Positions 49,240-61,499 of a stretch of 64,000 nt of DNA are shown piece by piece (position 1 is the stretch's first letter; each line of letters starts with the position of its first letter). This DNA comes from Nemophila menziesii (taxonomy: Eukaryota > Streptophyta > Magnoliopsida > Boraginales > Hydrophyllaceae). A program made the position numbers and the translations under genes. The notes beneath the pieces are model-generated. The model saw nothing but the letters and a program-made list of their open reading frames with translations. It made no database searches and was not told the origin of the DNA. The DNA lies in contig JARWIR010000016.1 in assembly GCA_029959085.1 (NCBI GenBank), positions 21,957,499 through 22,021,498 on the forward strand, read 5' to 3'.

Positions 49240-50960
49240 TTATTACCCAAAGGGTCTTGAAAACACCACCTCGTGACCTTACAAGACCGGCTCTTTAGCC
49301 TCTTCTTACTAAAGGCCACAAATTATTATTAACACTACATGCCTAATTTCCCAATTACCTTCTTACCCCTTTTTAATTTTATTTTCCTTTATATATTACA
49401 TTTTATCAAAAAAATTAAAACTCTCTCTCCTCTCTTTCTTTTTCGCAGCATTCTTTTCTTTTGGTTACTGAGTTTTCTCTCTGATCTACTCCAGACCGAC
49501 TGGTGCGAAGATCATGGTGCGAAAGCTGAGATTCGTGAAATCACCAAATCGGAGCTATTGTATTCAAACGCGGTTTGGGCTTCGCTGGTGTTGGGCTTCA
49601 AACGCGGTGGTCGGCTTCGATGGAGGAGAACGGAAATGAAGGCCGTGAAGGAGGCTGATGTCGCTCATCAGAGTTTCGCGGAAGATTGGGTCGCTCGGAA
49701 GTCTGCCGGCGTCGGTGGGGCTCAGATCTGTGAAGACAGATGAAGGAGGATTTTTCCGGCGAAGCTTCTTCATGGAGACGAATCTGATTTGATGAACCGT
49801 TTGTGTATCCCACCAAGCAGGTATGTACAAATATTAAACATCATTTTCTATTTTTATTGAAATAAAATTGATTTTTATTGAAGCATAGATCTCACAGTTA
49901 GATTTAAGTTGAGGACCACAATTGGTTATCGAAGAAACGAGATTCAATAATGGTGGTGGCTTCGTTTATTGCAACAGTGGCTTTCCAAGCTGGAGTGAAT
50001 CCTATAGGAGGCATTTGGCAAGAAAAATTAACGGTGGATTAAAGGTCATAAGCATTGCACTATTTTGCTGAGATACTTAGCGGTGGAGCTTTTGTCTTTT
50101 CTTGAGTATCTGAGCAGGAGGAGTAGTGATGTAAAGTGCACTCAACACTTTGGTCAACATTTTTTTTGTCAATAGCAATTTTTCTTTACTTTTTCTTTGT
50201 CTTTTTTTTGTCAAAATTTACTTTTTCTTTGTCGTGATTAATGTAAAGTGTATTTTCCATTCTTTATTTCTTTTGTTGTAATCTATTAAAATTTGAATTT
50301 TATAAATAAAATAATTTAGTTTATTATAAAGATTTACTTAATTTTTTTGGAATATACTCGACAAATTTACTGAGCATTTTCCGATACTCAGCAAAGTTAC
50401 TGAGCATAATCAATAACGTTTTTCGAATACTCAGCAATTTTTTTCGACACTCAGAACTTTTTTACGATACTCAACAACTTTTTTCATGCTCAGTAGCCTA
50501 TGCTCAGTACTTTTTCCATGTCCAATACCCCATGCTCAGAACTATTTTTTCAGACTCAGAACTATTTTTTCAGACTCAGAACTTTTTTCCATACTCAGAA
50601 CTATTTTTCAGACTCAGAACTTTTTTTCCAGACTCAGAACTATTTTCCAGACTCAGAACTTTTTTCCATACTCAGAACTTTTTCCGGCGGTGATCGGTGG
50701 TTGTGGTCGGAGCTGGAAAATATTTGATAATTAATGAAAGAGGAGAGAGAAAAAATGATAAAGGAGGAGAGAGATTAATGGTAATGGAGGAGAGAGAGTA
50801 ATTGTAGTGGAGGAAAGAGAAATAATCTATTTTTTGTCTTATATGCACTAGAAGGGTAGTTATGACATTGGACATTTTATTGGCCTCTAAGAAGGAGAGA
50901 GGAATTGACTAGCTCCTAAGTGGCACGTTGATTTTTCTCAAGTCTCCTTGGGTAATTGAC

Positions 50961-50962
<2 letters not shown>
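49236..50962. mobile_element. Mutator-like non-autonomous element 3 (1727 bp)
   Basis: The left end is GAGATTATTACCCAAAGGG and the right end in reverse complement is GGGTCAATTACCCAAGGAG; the inverted repeats share ATTACCCAA and a CTTGA after it. It carries the same cctcttcttactaaagg block near the left end as elements 1, 2 and 4. A subterminal array of ACTCAGAACTTTTT and TACTCAGCAA units lies at about 50350-50690, with a ccggcggtgatcggtggttg motif after it. It is inserted in a TA microsatellite, so the 9-bp duplication cannot be resolved. A frame at 49339-49743 has no known family. Confidence 0.8.
50350..50690. repeat. Subterminal ACTCAG tandem repeats of element 3
   Basis: More than ten units of about 18-22 bp, each ACTCAG(A/C)A followed by a C/T-rich tail such as cttttttcc. 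The same motif is found at 56160-56490 in element 4. Confidence 0.85.

Positions 50963-51015
<53 letters not shown>
50963..51015. repeat. (TA)n microsatellite, right of element 3
   Basis: The continuation of the TA array interrupted by element 3. Confidence 0.95.
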
Positions 51016-51018
<3 letters not shown>

Positions 51019-51690
51019 CTATACACATAACTTAGATATACATAACATATAGGGAATTATATACGGGAAAAAGCAAATATATACATGAAATATAACTGAA
51101 TACATATTTCGTATGTTATATTTACAATCGATATGTAAATTTTTTGTACACCCTCGCTATATCATATAATATCTTTTTGTGGATTTCATAAATAATAACC
51201 AACAATAAGCACAAAGATATTTAAACACGGAGAATCCTACTTACCTCGAATCCAATAGTCTAGCGTAACCATTCACAATTTTCGATCACAAATCTCTAAA
51301 TCAAACCACAAGGGAATATTCAACCCTCAAAACTTATAAATTAAAGTCTACAATTAAACAATACTTCAATTAACAAGTCTTATTATAACCTAATATGTCT
51401 AAATCGATAGTCTATTCTGAATTTAACCTATCACCTCTTTCATAAACTTCTAACAATAAACTCAAGTCAAGATAAACAATTTAGACAAAATACTAAACTA
51501 ATAGTACATATAATCACAAAAATTTCTTTACAAGCATAGCATACATGTTTTTAAGACATCAATCATAATTATGACTAGTAAATATATCCACAAATAAATC
51601 ATAAACATAATGTAAAAATTTCAACTTAATCCGATATTACTCATTCGTTAAATATTTCAATATATTAAGCATTTTCATAAAAACTAACCA
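51016..51690. other. AT-rich intergenic, nothing recognised
   Basis: No open frame or repeat signature supports a gene or named element. Confidence 0.5.
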
Positions 51691-52445
51691 ATAAATAATG
51701 AGATTATTACCCAAGGGGTCTTGAAGACACAACCCTGAGACCTAACAAGACCGGCTCTATACCCTCTTCTTACTAAAGGACACAAACTAAATTTAACACT
51801 ATAAGCCAAAAAACTAATTACTTTTCTACCCCTTTTTTTGTTTTTTATTTCTCTATATATACTATTTATTATTAAATGAAAATCAAAACCCAAAAATTGC
51901 TCCATCTCTCCTCTCTTATCAGTAAAGCGACCTTATCTCCTCTTTTTCTCTTTTTTTTCTTCACAAAACCCTAACTCCAAGTTGCAGCGTCTGTGCTCCA
52001 CCACCACTGTTACCATTAATCGGAGCTCTAAGTTGCAGCAGTTCAAGATCTGAGTTGTTCCTCACCTCCAAGTCGTCGCGCCGGACCTCCGAGTTGTCGG
52101 CGGTGGCCATGGCTTCCCTCCAGCGAACCAAGACGGAGTCTGTGAACCGCCGTGAGCAGCAAAACTTTGGCATCCTCGCACCTCTAGAGCCATGGCAAAA
52201 CTCCGTAAAGAAGCCTTCGAAGAAGATGTGTTGTTCTGTGTGGCTTCAATCTCCGCCAATCTCCTTCTTTGTTGATGTGGTGATGCGATGGTGGTGGGAG
52301 GTGGTGGTGCGATCTGGTGGCTGTGGTTTTTGGGTGGTGCGAGGTTCATCGATTTGGTTTTCTTTATTCTGCTTAATAATAGGTTATTGCAAAAAAGGGT
52401 TGATTGTTAAAGCTTTTCAACTTCGACAAAAAAAAAGATAAAGCT

Positions 52446-55400
52446 TTTCAACTGTTATTGCAAATGGAGTAAGGAGAAATTATGTAACGCGAAGAACCTA
52501 ATTAATAAATATCAAGGTATATTGGAAAAGTTACAAGATGGGGAACCAACTTGAGAAAATCAAGAACTAGAGAAGAAGATTAAAGAGGAAATGGAGGAAC
52601 TATGGAAACAAGAGGAGGCGTAATGGGCGGATAGAGCGTGCGATATGTGGATAAAAAAAGGTGATAAAAACACGAAATATTTTTTTTCTAAAACAACAAT
52701 ACGGCGCAATAGTAACAGAATTAACGAAATTAAGGATAATGGGTGTTGGGTGGAAGATCTAAAAGAAGTAAAAGAAGTAATTCAAAGGTATTTTTGCAAC
52801 ATCTTTAAAGGGGAAATGGTTCATAACATCGAAAGCGTGGATAATCATACTCCATGTAAAATAGATGAAGAAACGAATAATAAATTGGTGCGAATTCCAG
52901 ATTTAGAAAAAATTAGGGTAGCAACTTTTTCTATGTCGGGCTCTAAAGCATCGGGGTCTGATGGTCTGCCAGGAAATTTCTTCCAAGAATTCAGGGACAT
53001 TATTAAATTTGATATTCAGAGAATGGTTGTCGATTTTTTTCGAGAATAACACGCCACTGGATAAAATAAATGATACAATTATCACACTTATTCCGAAAGG
53101 TAAATCACAAGAATATATTACAGATTTTAGACCAATTTCTTGTATAAACTTTGTGTACAAAATCATCGCGAAAATCATGTCACTTAGGTTACAACCACTG
53201 ATGAACGACATTATTTCGCCGACTCAATCAACATTTATTAAGGGAAGAAGTATACACGATAATATCCTAATAGCTCAAGAAATTGCATTTTTTATGAAAA
53301 ACAAAAGGAAGTCAAACAAACATTATGGAGCAGTCAAAATCGATATGACCAAGGCGTACGATCAAGTTAATTGGGACTTTTTTATGGTGATATTAAGCAG
53401 GTTGTGTTTTTCAGAGAAATGGATAAGGTTAGTTTATAACTGTATTTCTTCGGTAACATATCAAGTTAAAGTGAATGGGGAAAGACTTAAAAAGTTCAAA
53501 CTAGAAAGAGGCCTATGACAAGGCGATCCATTATCGCCGTTTCGTTTCTCATTTTTAACGGACGGCCTTATTGGGCTCATTAACCAAGAATGTCGAAAAG
53601 GTAATATTAAGGATATATCAATTGCAAGAGCAGCACCAAAACTTACTCACTTATTATTTGCGGACGATACTCTTTTCTTTTTGGAGATCAACAATACGGA
53701 AATCAAAGCCTTTTCAAGGGTTTTAAGTTTATATTGTAAAGCCTCAGGCCTGAAAATAAATTTCAACATATCGTCTATAATGTTCAGTAAAGGTTTCTCG
53801 GAAGATAAGGCACGTGAGATTGTAGATAAACTTAACATAAACTACACTAATGATTTTGACAAATATTTGGGAATTCCGCTTACGTTAAAATGATCGAAGA
53901 ACGAGAATATAGCTTACGTCAGAGATAAACTTTTAAGTAAATCAGCTAGTTGAATAGCTAAATTAGTATCGGATGGGGGAAAGAAGTTTTGATCAAAGCG
54001 GTTCTGCAATCAATCCTAAATTACGCCATGTCAATTTTCGAGTTTCCGATTACTACGTGCAAAGATATGAGCAGTCCCATTGCTAATTTTTGGTGGAATT
54101 CGGGCTGCAAAAAAAGAATACATTGGCTAGCTTGGGAAAAGTGGCTAAATAAAAAATGGCGGGCGGAATTGGATTTAGAGATGTTTAGAAAATGAATTTA
54201 GTCTTGCTTGCTAATCAGGCATGGAGAATATTACATAATCCGGACTCTTAGTATATAAATTTTTAAAAGGAATTTATTTCCCCACAACGGACATGTGAAA
54301 TGCAAAATTGAAGAATAAAAGATCGTGGAGCTGGGCGAGCATCTTTAAAGGATTAAAATTTATTAAAGAAGAAAGTTTATGGCAGATAGGAAATTGGATG
54401 AAAATTAATATGTGGGAAGATGCCTTGATAAGGAAAGGTTACAAACTCACAAAACCAAACGGAGCAAAAATTTCTAGGGTGGCAGATTGTTTCAATAACC
54501 AATGACAAATTGAAACTTCGAAACACTTAGCAAGTTCTGTACAAGTAGAGATTTAATGGAAATATGGAAGATTCTGATTATGAAAATAAATAAAGAGGAC
54601 TACATCGTATGGACGACAACCAAAGATTGGAAATACTCAACGAAATCTGGATATCACTGACTGGTTCAAATTGATGAAGAGAAAATGGGGCATTCGTCTA
54701 AAGATGGCGAATCGAATAATATGAAACTTTACAGATTAATATGGAACTCCAATGTTCCCCTTAAGATTAGGAATTTTGCATGGAAAATTCATAACAATGC
54801 TATTCCAACTAAGAAGAACCTAAAAAAGAGGAAACGTGTCGAAGTAAATAACTGCGAATGGTGTATAACAAATGCAGAATCTGTTGAACATATCTTTTTG
54901 AAATGCCCTTTCAGTAAAGGAGTTTGGGCAAATTCTCAACTGCAAATTAAAGTAGGCGATAATAATAACGAGAAAATAGGGGATTGGATAATAAATATCA
55001 TTAGAAATTATTCAAAGAATGGATGGGACCAAAGATTGATAACGACAATCATGTTACTTACATTATGAAACATATGGAAGGCTAGGATTAAAAACTTCTA
55101 TGAAAAACAAAGATGGATTGTAAAGGACATTATAGAGAAAATTAAATTTTGTATTAAATATCTCTTCGGGGAGAATGAAATAACGAGCAAAAGGAAGGAA
55201 AATACGATCGAAAAGGGACCCGATATGAAGGAGGACAGTAACCCAATTCTGAGAGATGATTCTGATAATATCTGGCTTTGTGACTCTTCACGCATTAACA
55301 GCTGGGATCCAAGCAGTATGGCTTCCCTCGCAGTTAATAAGGAGGGCGTAGTTACAAAGGTTATTACTAAAAGAGTGAGAATTAACAGCATTGTGGAATG

Positions 55401-55767
55401 AGAGATGTGGGCCATTCTACTGGCCATGAGATCTGCAGCAGATCTCGGAGCTAAGAGTAGTTCTTTCTACTCGGATATCCTTGAGGTAGTTCAAGGTATT
55501 AATCGACGAATGGGAATTTACTGGAGGATTTGCCCCATGATTTCCGAAGCATGGAGGTGGATAGGGCGATTCCCGGATTGGAAAGTGACTCATGTTAAAA
55601 GGGAATACAATGGAGTTGCGGACACTTTAACTAAGTGTATTAGGAATAATTTGGATGTCTCATCTTGCCCAAGTAATTCACTTGTAGATTTTCATAGTAG
55701 TATTAGCAAACTCTATCCGGGTTGTATGAGGTAACAATTATGTTTCTTCTTTGACAAAAAAAGAAGA
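52446..55767 (+). mobile_element. 5'-truncated LINE inserted in element 4
   Basis: It is flanked by the direct repeat aagataaagct (52435-52445 and 55767-55777) and ends with the A-rich ttgacaaaaaaagaagaag tail. It starts inside the region upstream of the reverse transcriptase, so endonuclease and ORF1 are missing. Confidence 0.75.
52540..55735 (+). pseudogene. LINE ORF2 relic: RT, zf-RVT, RNase H
   Basis: Order on the + strand: DMWIKKGDKNTKYFFSKT, then RT blocks FRPISCINFVYKIIAKIMS, FIKGRSIHDNILIAQE, KIDMTKAYDQVNWDF, QGDPLSPFRFSF and the active site LLFADDTLFF (about 53650). Next is KYLGIPLTLK. A zf-RVT with LIWNSNVPLKIRNFAWK and CEWCITNAESVEHIFLKCPF (54700-54940) is followed by an RNase H with AILLAMRSAADL, SDILEVVQGI and VKREYNGVADTLTK (55405-55690). 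Many in-frame stops and shifts show decay. The sequence is distinct from the LINE at 14519-23363. Confidence 0.85.
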
Positions 55768-55794
55768 AGATAAAGCTAAGGTGATGTTCATGAG

Positions 55795-56010
55795 TTGTCT
55801 CGTAAAGTGCACCTTCAGTTAATCCCATTGGATCCTATATATAAAATGATCAGAAGGCCACCCAAGCTTACTGTTGTGGACTATAATAAACTATTAAACA
55901 ATGTTGCGAAGATGGAGTATTACCCTGCTGCTCTTTCTCTATTCAAAGAAATGCGATTTTTAGGTTCTCCAATAAGTGATTACACGATGAATATTGCTTT
56001 TAATTGTTAT
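55795..56010 (+). pseudogene. Captured pentatricopeptide-repeat (PPR) gene fragment
   Basis: The translation contains VVDYNKLLNNVAKMEYYPA, ALSLFKEMRFLGSPISDYT and MNIAFNCY. This is one PPR motif plus the start of the next, in the form typical of the N-terminal repeats of P-class or restorer-like PPR proteins. After Cys-Tyr the frame runs into AT-rich sequence. About 70 residues remain, inside Mutator-like element 4, so it is best explained as a Pack-MULE-type capture. It is not a complete gene; any expression is unknown. Confidence 0.75.
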
Positions 56011-56783
56011 ATTTCTTTTTTGTTCTTTTTCATTGTAATACTCAGTAACTTTAGACTCTTTCTTTGTTATTTACTGATATGAAGGATTAATAGATAATTC
56101 TCTAAAATTATTCAACTGTTTTGGCCTAATACTCCGTAAAAATCCCGAAAACTCATTGAATTTTTTTGCGTACTTAGTAAAGTTACTGAGCATGCTCATC
56201 AAATTTTTTGTCTAAATGCTTAGCAAGTTTACTGATTATACGAGAAATGCTCAACAAATTTACTAATTATAAGAGCATTCTCAGTAAAGATACTGAGTAA
56301 ACGAGCATGCTTAGTATATTTACTCAATAAAAAAATTCGAATACTCAGCAACTTTTTCCGACACTCAGCACTTTTTCCGATACTCAACAACTTTTTCCAT
56401 GCACAGTACCCCATGCTCAGTAACCTTTTCCATGCTCAGTACCCCATGTTCAGTAACTTTTTCTAGGCTCAGAACTTTTTCCAGGCTCAGAACTTTTTCC
56501 GGCGGTGATCAGTGGTTGTGGTCGGAGCTGAAATTATTGATAGTTAATGAAGGATGAGAGAGAAAAAATGATAAAGGAGGAGAGAGATTAATGGTCATGG
56601 AGGAGAGAGAGTAATGGTAATGGAGGAGAGAGAATAATCTATTTTTTTTCTTATATGCACTAGAAGGGTAGTAATGACAATGAGCATCTTATTGGCCTCT
56701 AAGAAGGAGAGAGGAATTGACTAGTTACTTTGTGACACCACAATAATCTCTAAGACCCCATGGATAATTGACCAATAAATAAT

Positions 56784-57435
56784 ACGTAGTAAATCATTAT
56801 AATTCTATTTCTTTTAAACAATTACAAATGACATTAATCAAGATTCTAATATTCATGTGCACCTAAAGAAAAATATCACACATATATTCATGTAAAGTTT
56901 CATATGGAAATGGTAAGAAAATGATAACATATGATTATATTCTTGAGATATTAGCCAATGAAGTCCAATAACCCAATTACCCACCCCCAAAAAATCCAGT
57001 CTTTGATTCTTCCCCGAACAGGTCCAGCGTCTTTTGTGATATACCATCAATACCCTCCAGCTGATGAAATCGTATCAGAATCTCACCTTATTATCGCTTT
57101 GTAACCAATTCCATAAATGTAGCATATCTAATAAATCCCTTAACCATAGCACTTTTAATATGATAAGTTTGTTACACGCTTAAACATATCCACTCCAGCA
57201 GATACACCACCATTTTGCAGAATTAGCATTTCGCAGCATACTATTAATCCACAATCGATAGCAAGGTATATATCAAATAAAATGAGATATTTTTTGTTAT
57301 TGTATCGTGATTAATAAAGTTTTGTTATATATAGAAAGCATTTTTTCCGTTTTGATATGAATCAAAATTGATACGATGCGTACGTTAGGTCAGTAGATGA
57401 TTGTAATATAGCAGCCTTATAAGATATATCACAGA
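56784..57435. other. Intergenic sequence, nothing recognised
   Basis: AT-rich sequence between element 4 and the MULE transposase fragment. It may be older MULE interior, but no motif shows it. Confidence 0.4.
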
Positions 57436-57439
57436 CCGA

Positions 57440-57614
57440 GGCCGTAAGCGAAATGTTTGTGTACCCACCGGCTTATAAAGCTCAGTCTGGCAATTTCAAG
57501 AAGAAAAGGTTCCCATCCGAAGGAGAGCGTGCAGATTCGTCCTAGCGCCGAATGTGTAGCAACTGTCACACATATGCCTACGACAACCATTCTTCTTGTC
57601 CTAAACCTCGTTAA
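57440..57614 (+). pseudogene. MULE transposase C-terminal fragment
   Basis: The + frame reads EMFVYPPAYKAQSGNFKKKR, FPSEGE, an in-frame stop, then MCSNCHTYAYDNHSSCPKPR and a stop. A PP..GxxKKKR.PSEGE stretch followed by a CxxCxxxxHxxxxC knuckle is the usual C-terminus of plant Mutator-like transposases. The catalytic part and SWIM region are not present upstream. Confidence 0.65.
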
Positions 57615-58310
57615 TTTATCGTTCTTCATGCTTTCATTTTGTTGTTTTCATCCATCAATAAGTGTATGATAGTGCACACACCTCTATTATCTTGTACTAT
57701 AAGAGACAAATCCATCTGCTTTCCCATTTATCAATAACAATTTGTTTTATTTTATTTATATTTAGTTGATCAAACTTTCCAATTTTTATCTGTGTAATTT
57801 TTCATGTACCATCACTTTTAACAAACAACCCATCAAACACAAATACAACCCACCCCCGTTATTTCACAAAAAAATGCAACCCATCACTTTGAACAGACAC
57901 ATCAACATAATTACAAACATTACCCACCCACTATAGAATATATGATGTATATCCATCCACTCCATCTACTTTAACTAACACACCAACACAAATAGGCAGA
58001 CACACACCTACATACATGTTTTCATGTTAAAAAAGTTAATAAAACAACTCAACAAATATCACAGACATCCCAACATATTTACACTAATACACCATCAATA
58101 AATTCACATATTAAAACAAATTCAGAATTGTCGATATCATACATATGGAAGCTCAAATAACATTTTGATATTCCAAATAACATAAGATAACGAGGCATAC
58201 ACAAAATTCAATCCTTTGAATGTATCAGACAATATTTTCCAAATAAAAATTCCAAAAGTAAGAAATAATTCAAAGTTCAAACAAAAGAAAATGAAAATTA
58301 ATCAAACAAA
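57615..58310. other. AT-rich intergenic, nothing recognised
   Basis: Short aacccatca-type motifs recur, but no gene or clear repeat unit can be supported. Confidence 0.4.
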
Positions 58311-58313
58311 ATC

Positions 58314-58760
58314 TTAGACTAAATAATCTTTTAGGTGTCCACTCTTATTTGGGAAATGTCTATCAAACCAATCCGAGTTTTGGTAGTCACTTGCTTTGAA
58401 CTCTGGAACCGGTTTCTCTCCGCCTACCACACCCATTATTAGTCTCACATTAGTTGGGGTGAGGTCCAGCAACTTTTTTGCAAGCATGAACCCTCCTTCG
58501 TGCACGTCAAACGTCTTCAGAATCTCATGAATTTGCTTACCTCCTTTCGTAAAACTTTCTACACCTTATTGGTGTAGAATGTACACCTTTTATTAGGAAA
58601 TAAAAAGGCAGATACCGACAAGCATCCAGATGGCGCTCCGTTATTTTCTTGTTCTTCAAAATCGTTTACATAGATTCGCGGGATGATCTGAACTGAATCT
58701 TATCAGACCCTGCTTTGACTGCATCACCCAAATCATAGTAATTCAGTTTACACAAAGCTC
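58314..58760 (-). pseudogene. Degenerate ORF with DUF1985/plant-mobile-domain-like motif
   Basis: The minus strand contains FDVHEGGFMLAKKLLDLTPT, NVRLIMGVVGGEKPVPEFK and, upstream, KKITERHLDACRYLPFYF. The pattern V..GGF..G..LL.LT..DV.LI.G....G resembles the domain carried by plant transposon-borne Ulp1-type proteins (DUF1985 group). Several stops and a frameshift interrupt it. Proximity to the MULE transposase fragment fits a MULE-carried gene. The family call is weak. Confidence 0.4.
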
Positions 58761-59059
58761 ATAAAAAAAATCAATCAAATACCAACAAAAAGTCATATAA
58801 CAATTCCACTAGACAAATCCCAAAAATACGAATAACCTAATATTCTTAAAAAATAGTTTACACAGACCAACAAAAACAACATTTAACCCATCATAATATC
58901 AATATGCAGGTAAACTACGTTTAAATATCCTCTAGCTACTAAATTTTTTGAAGATCACCAGCTTGATTATGCATTTATTAAAAAAAAAACTTACATTTAA
59001 AATTACAAAACAATGTCACACAATCGAGATTTACCTTCAACGACATCATCATCGTCCTA

Positions 59060-59356
59060 TTAATTATTAGCTTCAATCGTATCTTCAATTTTTGCATTTG
59101 TTTTTTTCTGGTGTTTCTTCTTTTTCTCCAAAACCTTGAATTGCCCATCGTCAGCAATGGATTTACCTTTCTTCTTCGCCTTCGAAGCAGCTTGTTCATC
59201 AATATCCATTTTTTTCTTCTTGTTCGTATTAGTCGGAACCGTACCAACAAAATCATCGTCGCTTAGTTGCTGAGATGTTGTTTTCTTTTTCTGAACAGTA
59301 TTTTTTCTACCATCATCGGTGGTTTGCTTCCTCTTTGTTGCCTTCACACCATCCAT
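59060..59356 (-). pseudogene. Lys-rich open frame of unknown function
   Basis: A 98-codon frame starts MDGVKATKRKQTTDDGRK and contains several KKKK runs (NTNKKKKMD, LEKKKKHQKK) that look like nuclear-localisation signals. An upstream stop limits the start. It lies on the same strand and upstream of the DUF1985-like relic, so it could be the N-terminus or linker of the same transposon-borne gene. No family is assigned. Confidence 0.35.
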
Positions 59357-59639
59357 ATTTTCATGTTCTTGAATGGTCTGCTCTTTGTTTTTGCTTTTTG
59401 CTAATCCCTCTGCAGAATGTTGTTGTCTCTGGCGTAGGGTTTGCCGATTGAGTAGTGGAAAGAAGACGATGGGTTGCTGATTCTAATTTTTGTTTGGCTC
59501 TTCAAAATACACTATTCTAAAATTTGACTGATTGCATGGAATCAGGGAAATTGATTTTGGTAACTAAACACTAATTAATTAATTAGTAGGGGCAATATGA
59601 TCTTTTGTGATGGGTTGGACCTGATAGGCAATCAAATAT

Positions 59640-60600
59640 GGGTTGTGGACTCTCCAAGTCAATAACCATAAAAATTATACATCACCAAATTAAATAAATA
59701 TAAAATAAATACAATAGAAATATTACATCACCAAATTGAAATAATAATATAAATACAATAAATAAAAAATAAAAAAATAAAAAAATAATTACTATTCTCA
59801 ATCCATTTACCAGCTATATTAAAAGAAAGAATTATTTGTCATTTTGTAAAATAAATATATAAATTCTCTTATTCCTAAAGATTTTTTAGTTATATTTTTG
59901 AATTGCAAAAAAATCTTTTTTCTTTAAAATTATTACATAATTTTTTTTTTGTAAAATAGTCCTTTTATTATTATTATAAAAAAGTAAAATTAATCCTAAA
60001 ATTATCATACCTTTTAAAAGCAGTCTTCTTAATTTTTCTGACATTTTTTCAAAATTTTCAAAATAGCCATTTGTATCTTAATTATTACATTTTAGTCTTA
60101 TTATATTTTTTTAAATTACAAAATAGTTCTTTTTTTATAAAAAATTTAATTTAATACTAAAACTATCAAAACTTACTAGATTGCAAAATAGTCCTAAAAT
60201 CATCAAACCATAATATTTAGTCCTTAAACTTTTTTATTAATATTTTTTAAAATTGCAAACTAGTCCTTATTTTTTTTTAAATACAAAACTAACCCTAAAA
60301 AATCCTAAAATTGTAGCAACTTACTTTTTAACCCTAAATTATCCAATATTTCATATTATTCTAAGAAAGCTACAAAATTTAATCTTACTATATTCCTAAA
60401 TTGCATTCTAATATGCACAAAATCCACTAAAACCCTAAATAAAAAGGCAAAAAATCTATTATAATTTTTTCCAATTAATTTTTTTCAATTCTAACATCCA
60501 AGACATGTTAAAACTAACCTAAATCACACTTAAAACTCCTCACATAAATTCAGAATCTACTATTACATGCAAAAATTGAAGAACAAAAAAATTGAAAATC
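59640..60600. repeat. AT-rich region with degenerate TTGCAAAATAGTCCTT repeats
   Basis: At least seven variants of (a)ttgcaaaatagtcctt with AT-rich spacers are seen (near 59890, 59955, 60055, 60115, 60180, 60255 and 60400). No coding content. It borders the CACTA element and may be part of it. Confidence 0.55.
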
Positions 60601-60939
60601 AAATCATACAAATTAAAAGCTAATAAGTGGATGAAAATCATACCTTTTCGTGTGAATGGTAGCTCCTTTCAACTATAATCCATGCCCATTACATTCAATC
60701 ATAAACACAAACAAAAAAACATTATGTTAGGATATGAAAAATGTGATAATATTAATAAATCATAAGAAAAATTAGGAAAAAAGGTTGTAATTGATGATTT
60801 CCTTACCTTAGGAATAAATTTTGAGGTGTTAATAACTTCAATTTGCAACCAAAAATGGTCTTTTTAAGTGGGGTGTTTTGGCTTTTTTGATATGGTGAAG
60901 GTGGGAAATGAAAGAGAAGCTCTCGGCAGTACTACATAT

Positions 60940-61300
60940 AGTACTTTCTCTTTCGCGACTACATTTTTGTAGTCATAAAAGATGTTTATGTAGTCGCTAG
61001 ATACAGGACTGACCGACATGCGTCAGGAAATCGACCGCCACGTGCCTCATTCGCGACTACTATGTAGTCGTTAATGAGCGGGAGTGAAACGCATGTGCAA
61101 TAATGGGCGGGAAAGTGGACTGTCAAATTTTAGTGAATATTTAATTTGTCATTAGCGACTACTTTAGTAGTCGTTAATGACATTTACTCTTTCTCGACTA
61201 GTTCATACGCATGAACTAGTCGGGAAAACCCCCCATCTTTAGCGACTAGTTCTTCATGTCTAACGACTACAAAGTAGTCACTAATGCAAAAATGTTTATT
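60940..61300. repeat. CACTA subterminal palindrome array
   Basis: Four to five hairpins occur: GACTACA/TGTAGTC (60957-60974), CGACTAC/GTAGTCG (61054-61070 and 61156-61173), and a perfect 12-bp stem CGACTAGTTCAT/ATGAACTAGTCG with a 4-nt loop (61195-61222). TTAATG blocks follow several of them. Dense GCGACTAC-type inverted repeats are the usual subterminal region of plant CACTA elements, where the transposase binds. A canonical CACTACAAGAAA end was not found. Confidence 0.75.
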
Positions 61301-61499
61301 TTCCCTTTTTATTAGTTGTGAGGATTTTTATTATTAAAACACATGTTATACAATCAAAATAGTATTATAATCAATTCCACATAATCAAAACACTTTAATC
61401 ATAACAAATACGCAACCTTAAATATCAAATTTCAAAAAAAAAAACACGAAAATGACAACACAAAACAGGTAAAATATAATAAAACACTTTAATCCGTTT

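Larger units (their letters stand above)
51700..56774. mobile_element. Mutator-like element 4 with captured gene fragment and nested LINE
   Basis: It is flanked by a perfect 9-bp duplication ataaataat (51691-51699 and 56775-56783). The left end is GAGATTATTACCCAAGGGG. The right end in reverse complement, TGGTCAATTATCCATGGGG, is a diverged version of the element 3 end. A subterminal array of ACTCAGCA and GCTCAGTA units lies at about 56160-56490 and a ccggcggtgatcagtggttg motif near 56500. A 5'-truncated LINE (52446-55767) is inserted in it, and a PPR fragment lies at 55795-56010. Without the LINE the element is about 1.75 kb. Confidence 0.85.

Noticed and set aside
49339..49743. 134-codon frame in element 3 as a captured host gene
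   Set aside because: Unlike the PPR fragment in element 4, no motif could be recognised and element 4 does not keep the frame.
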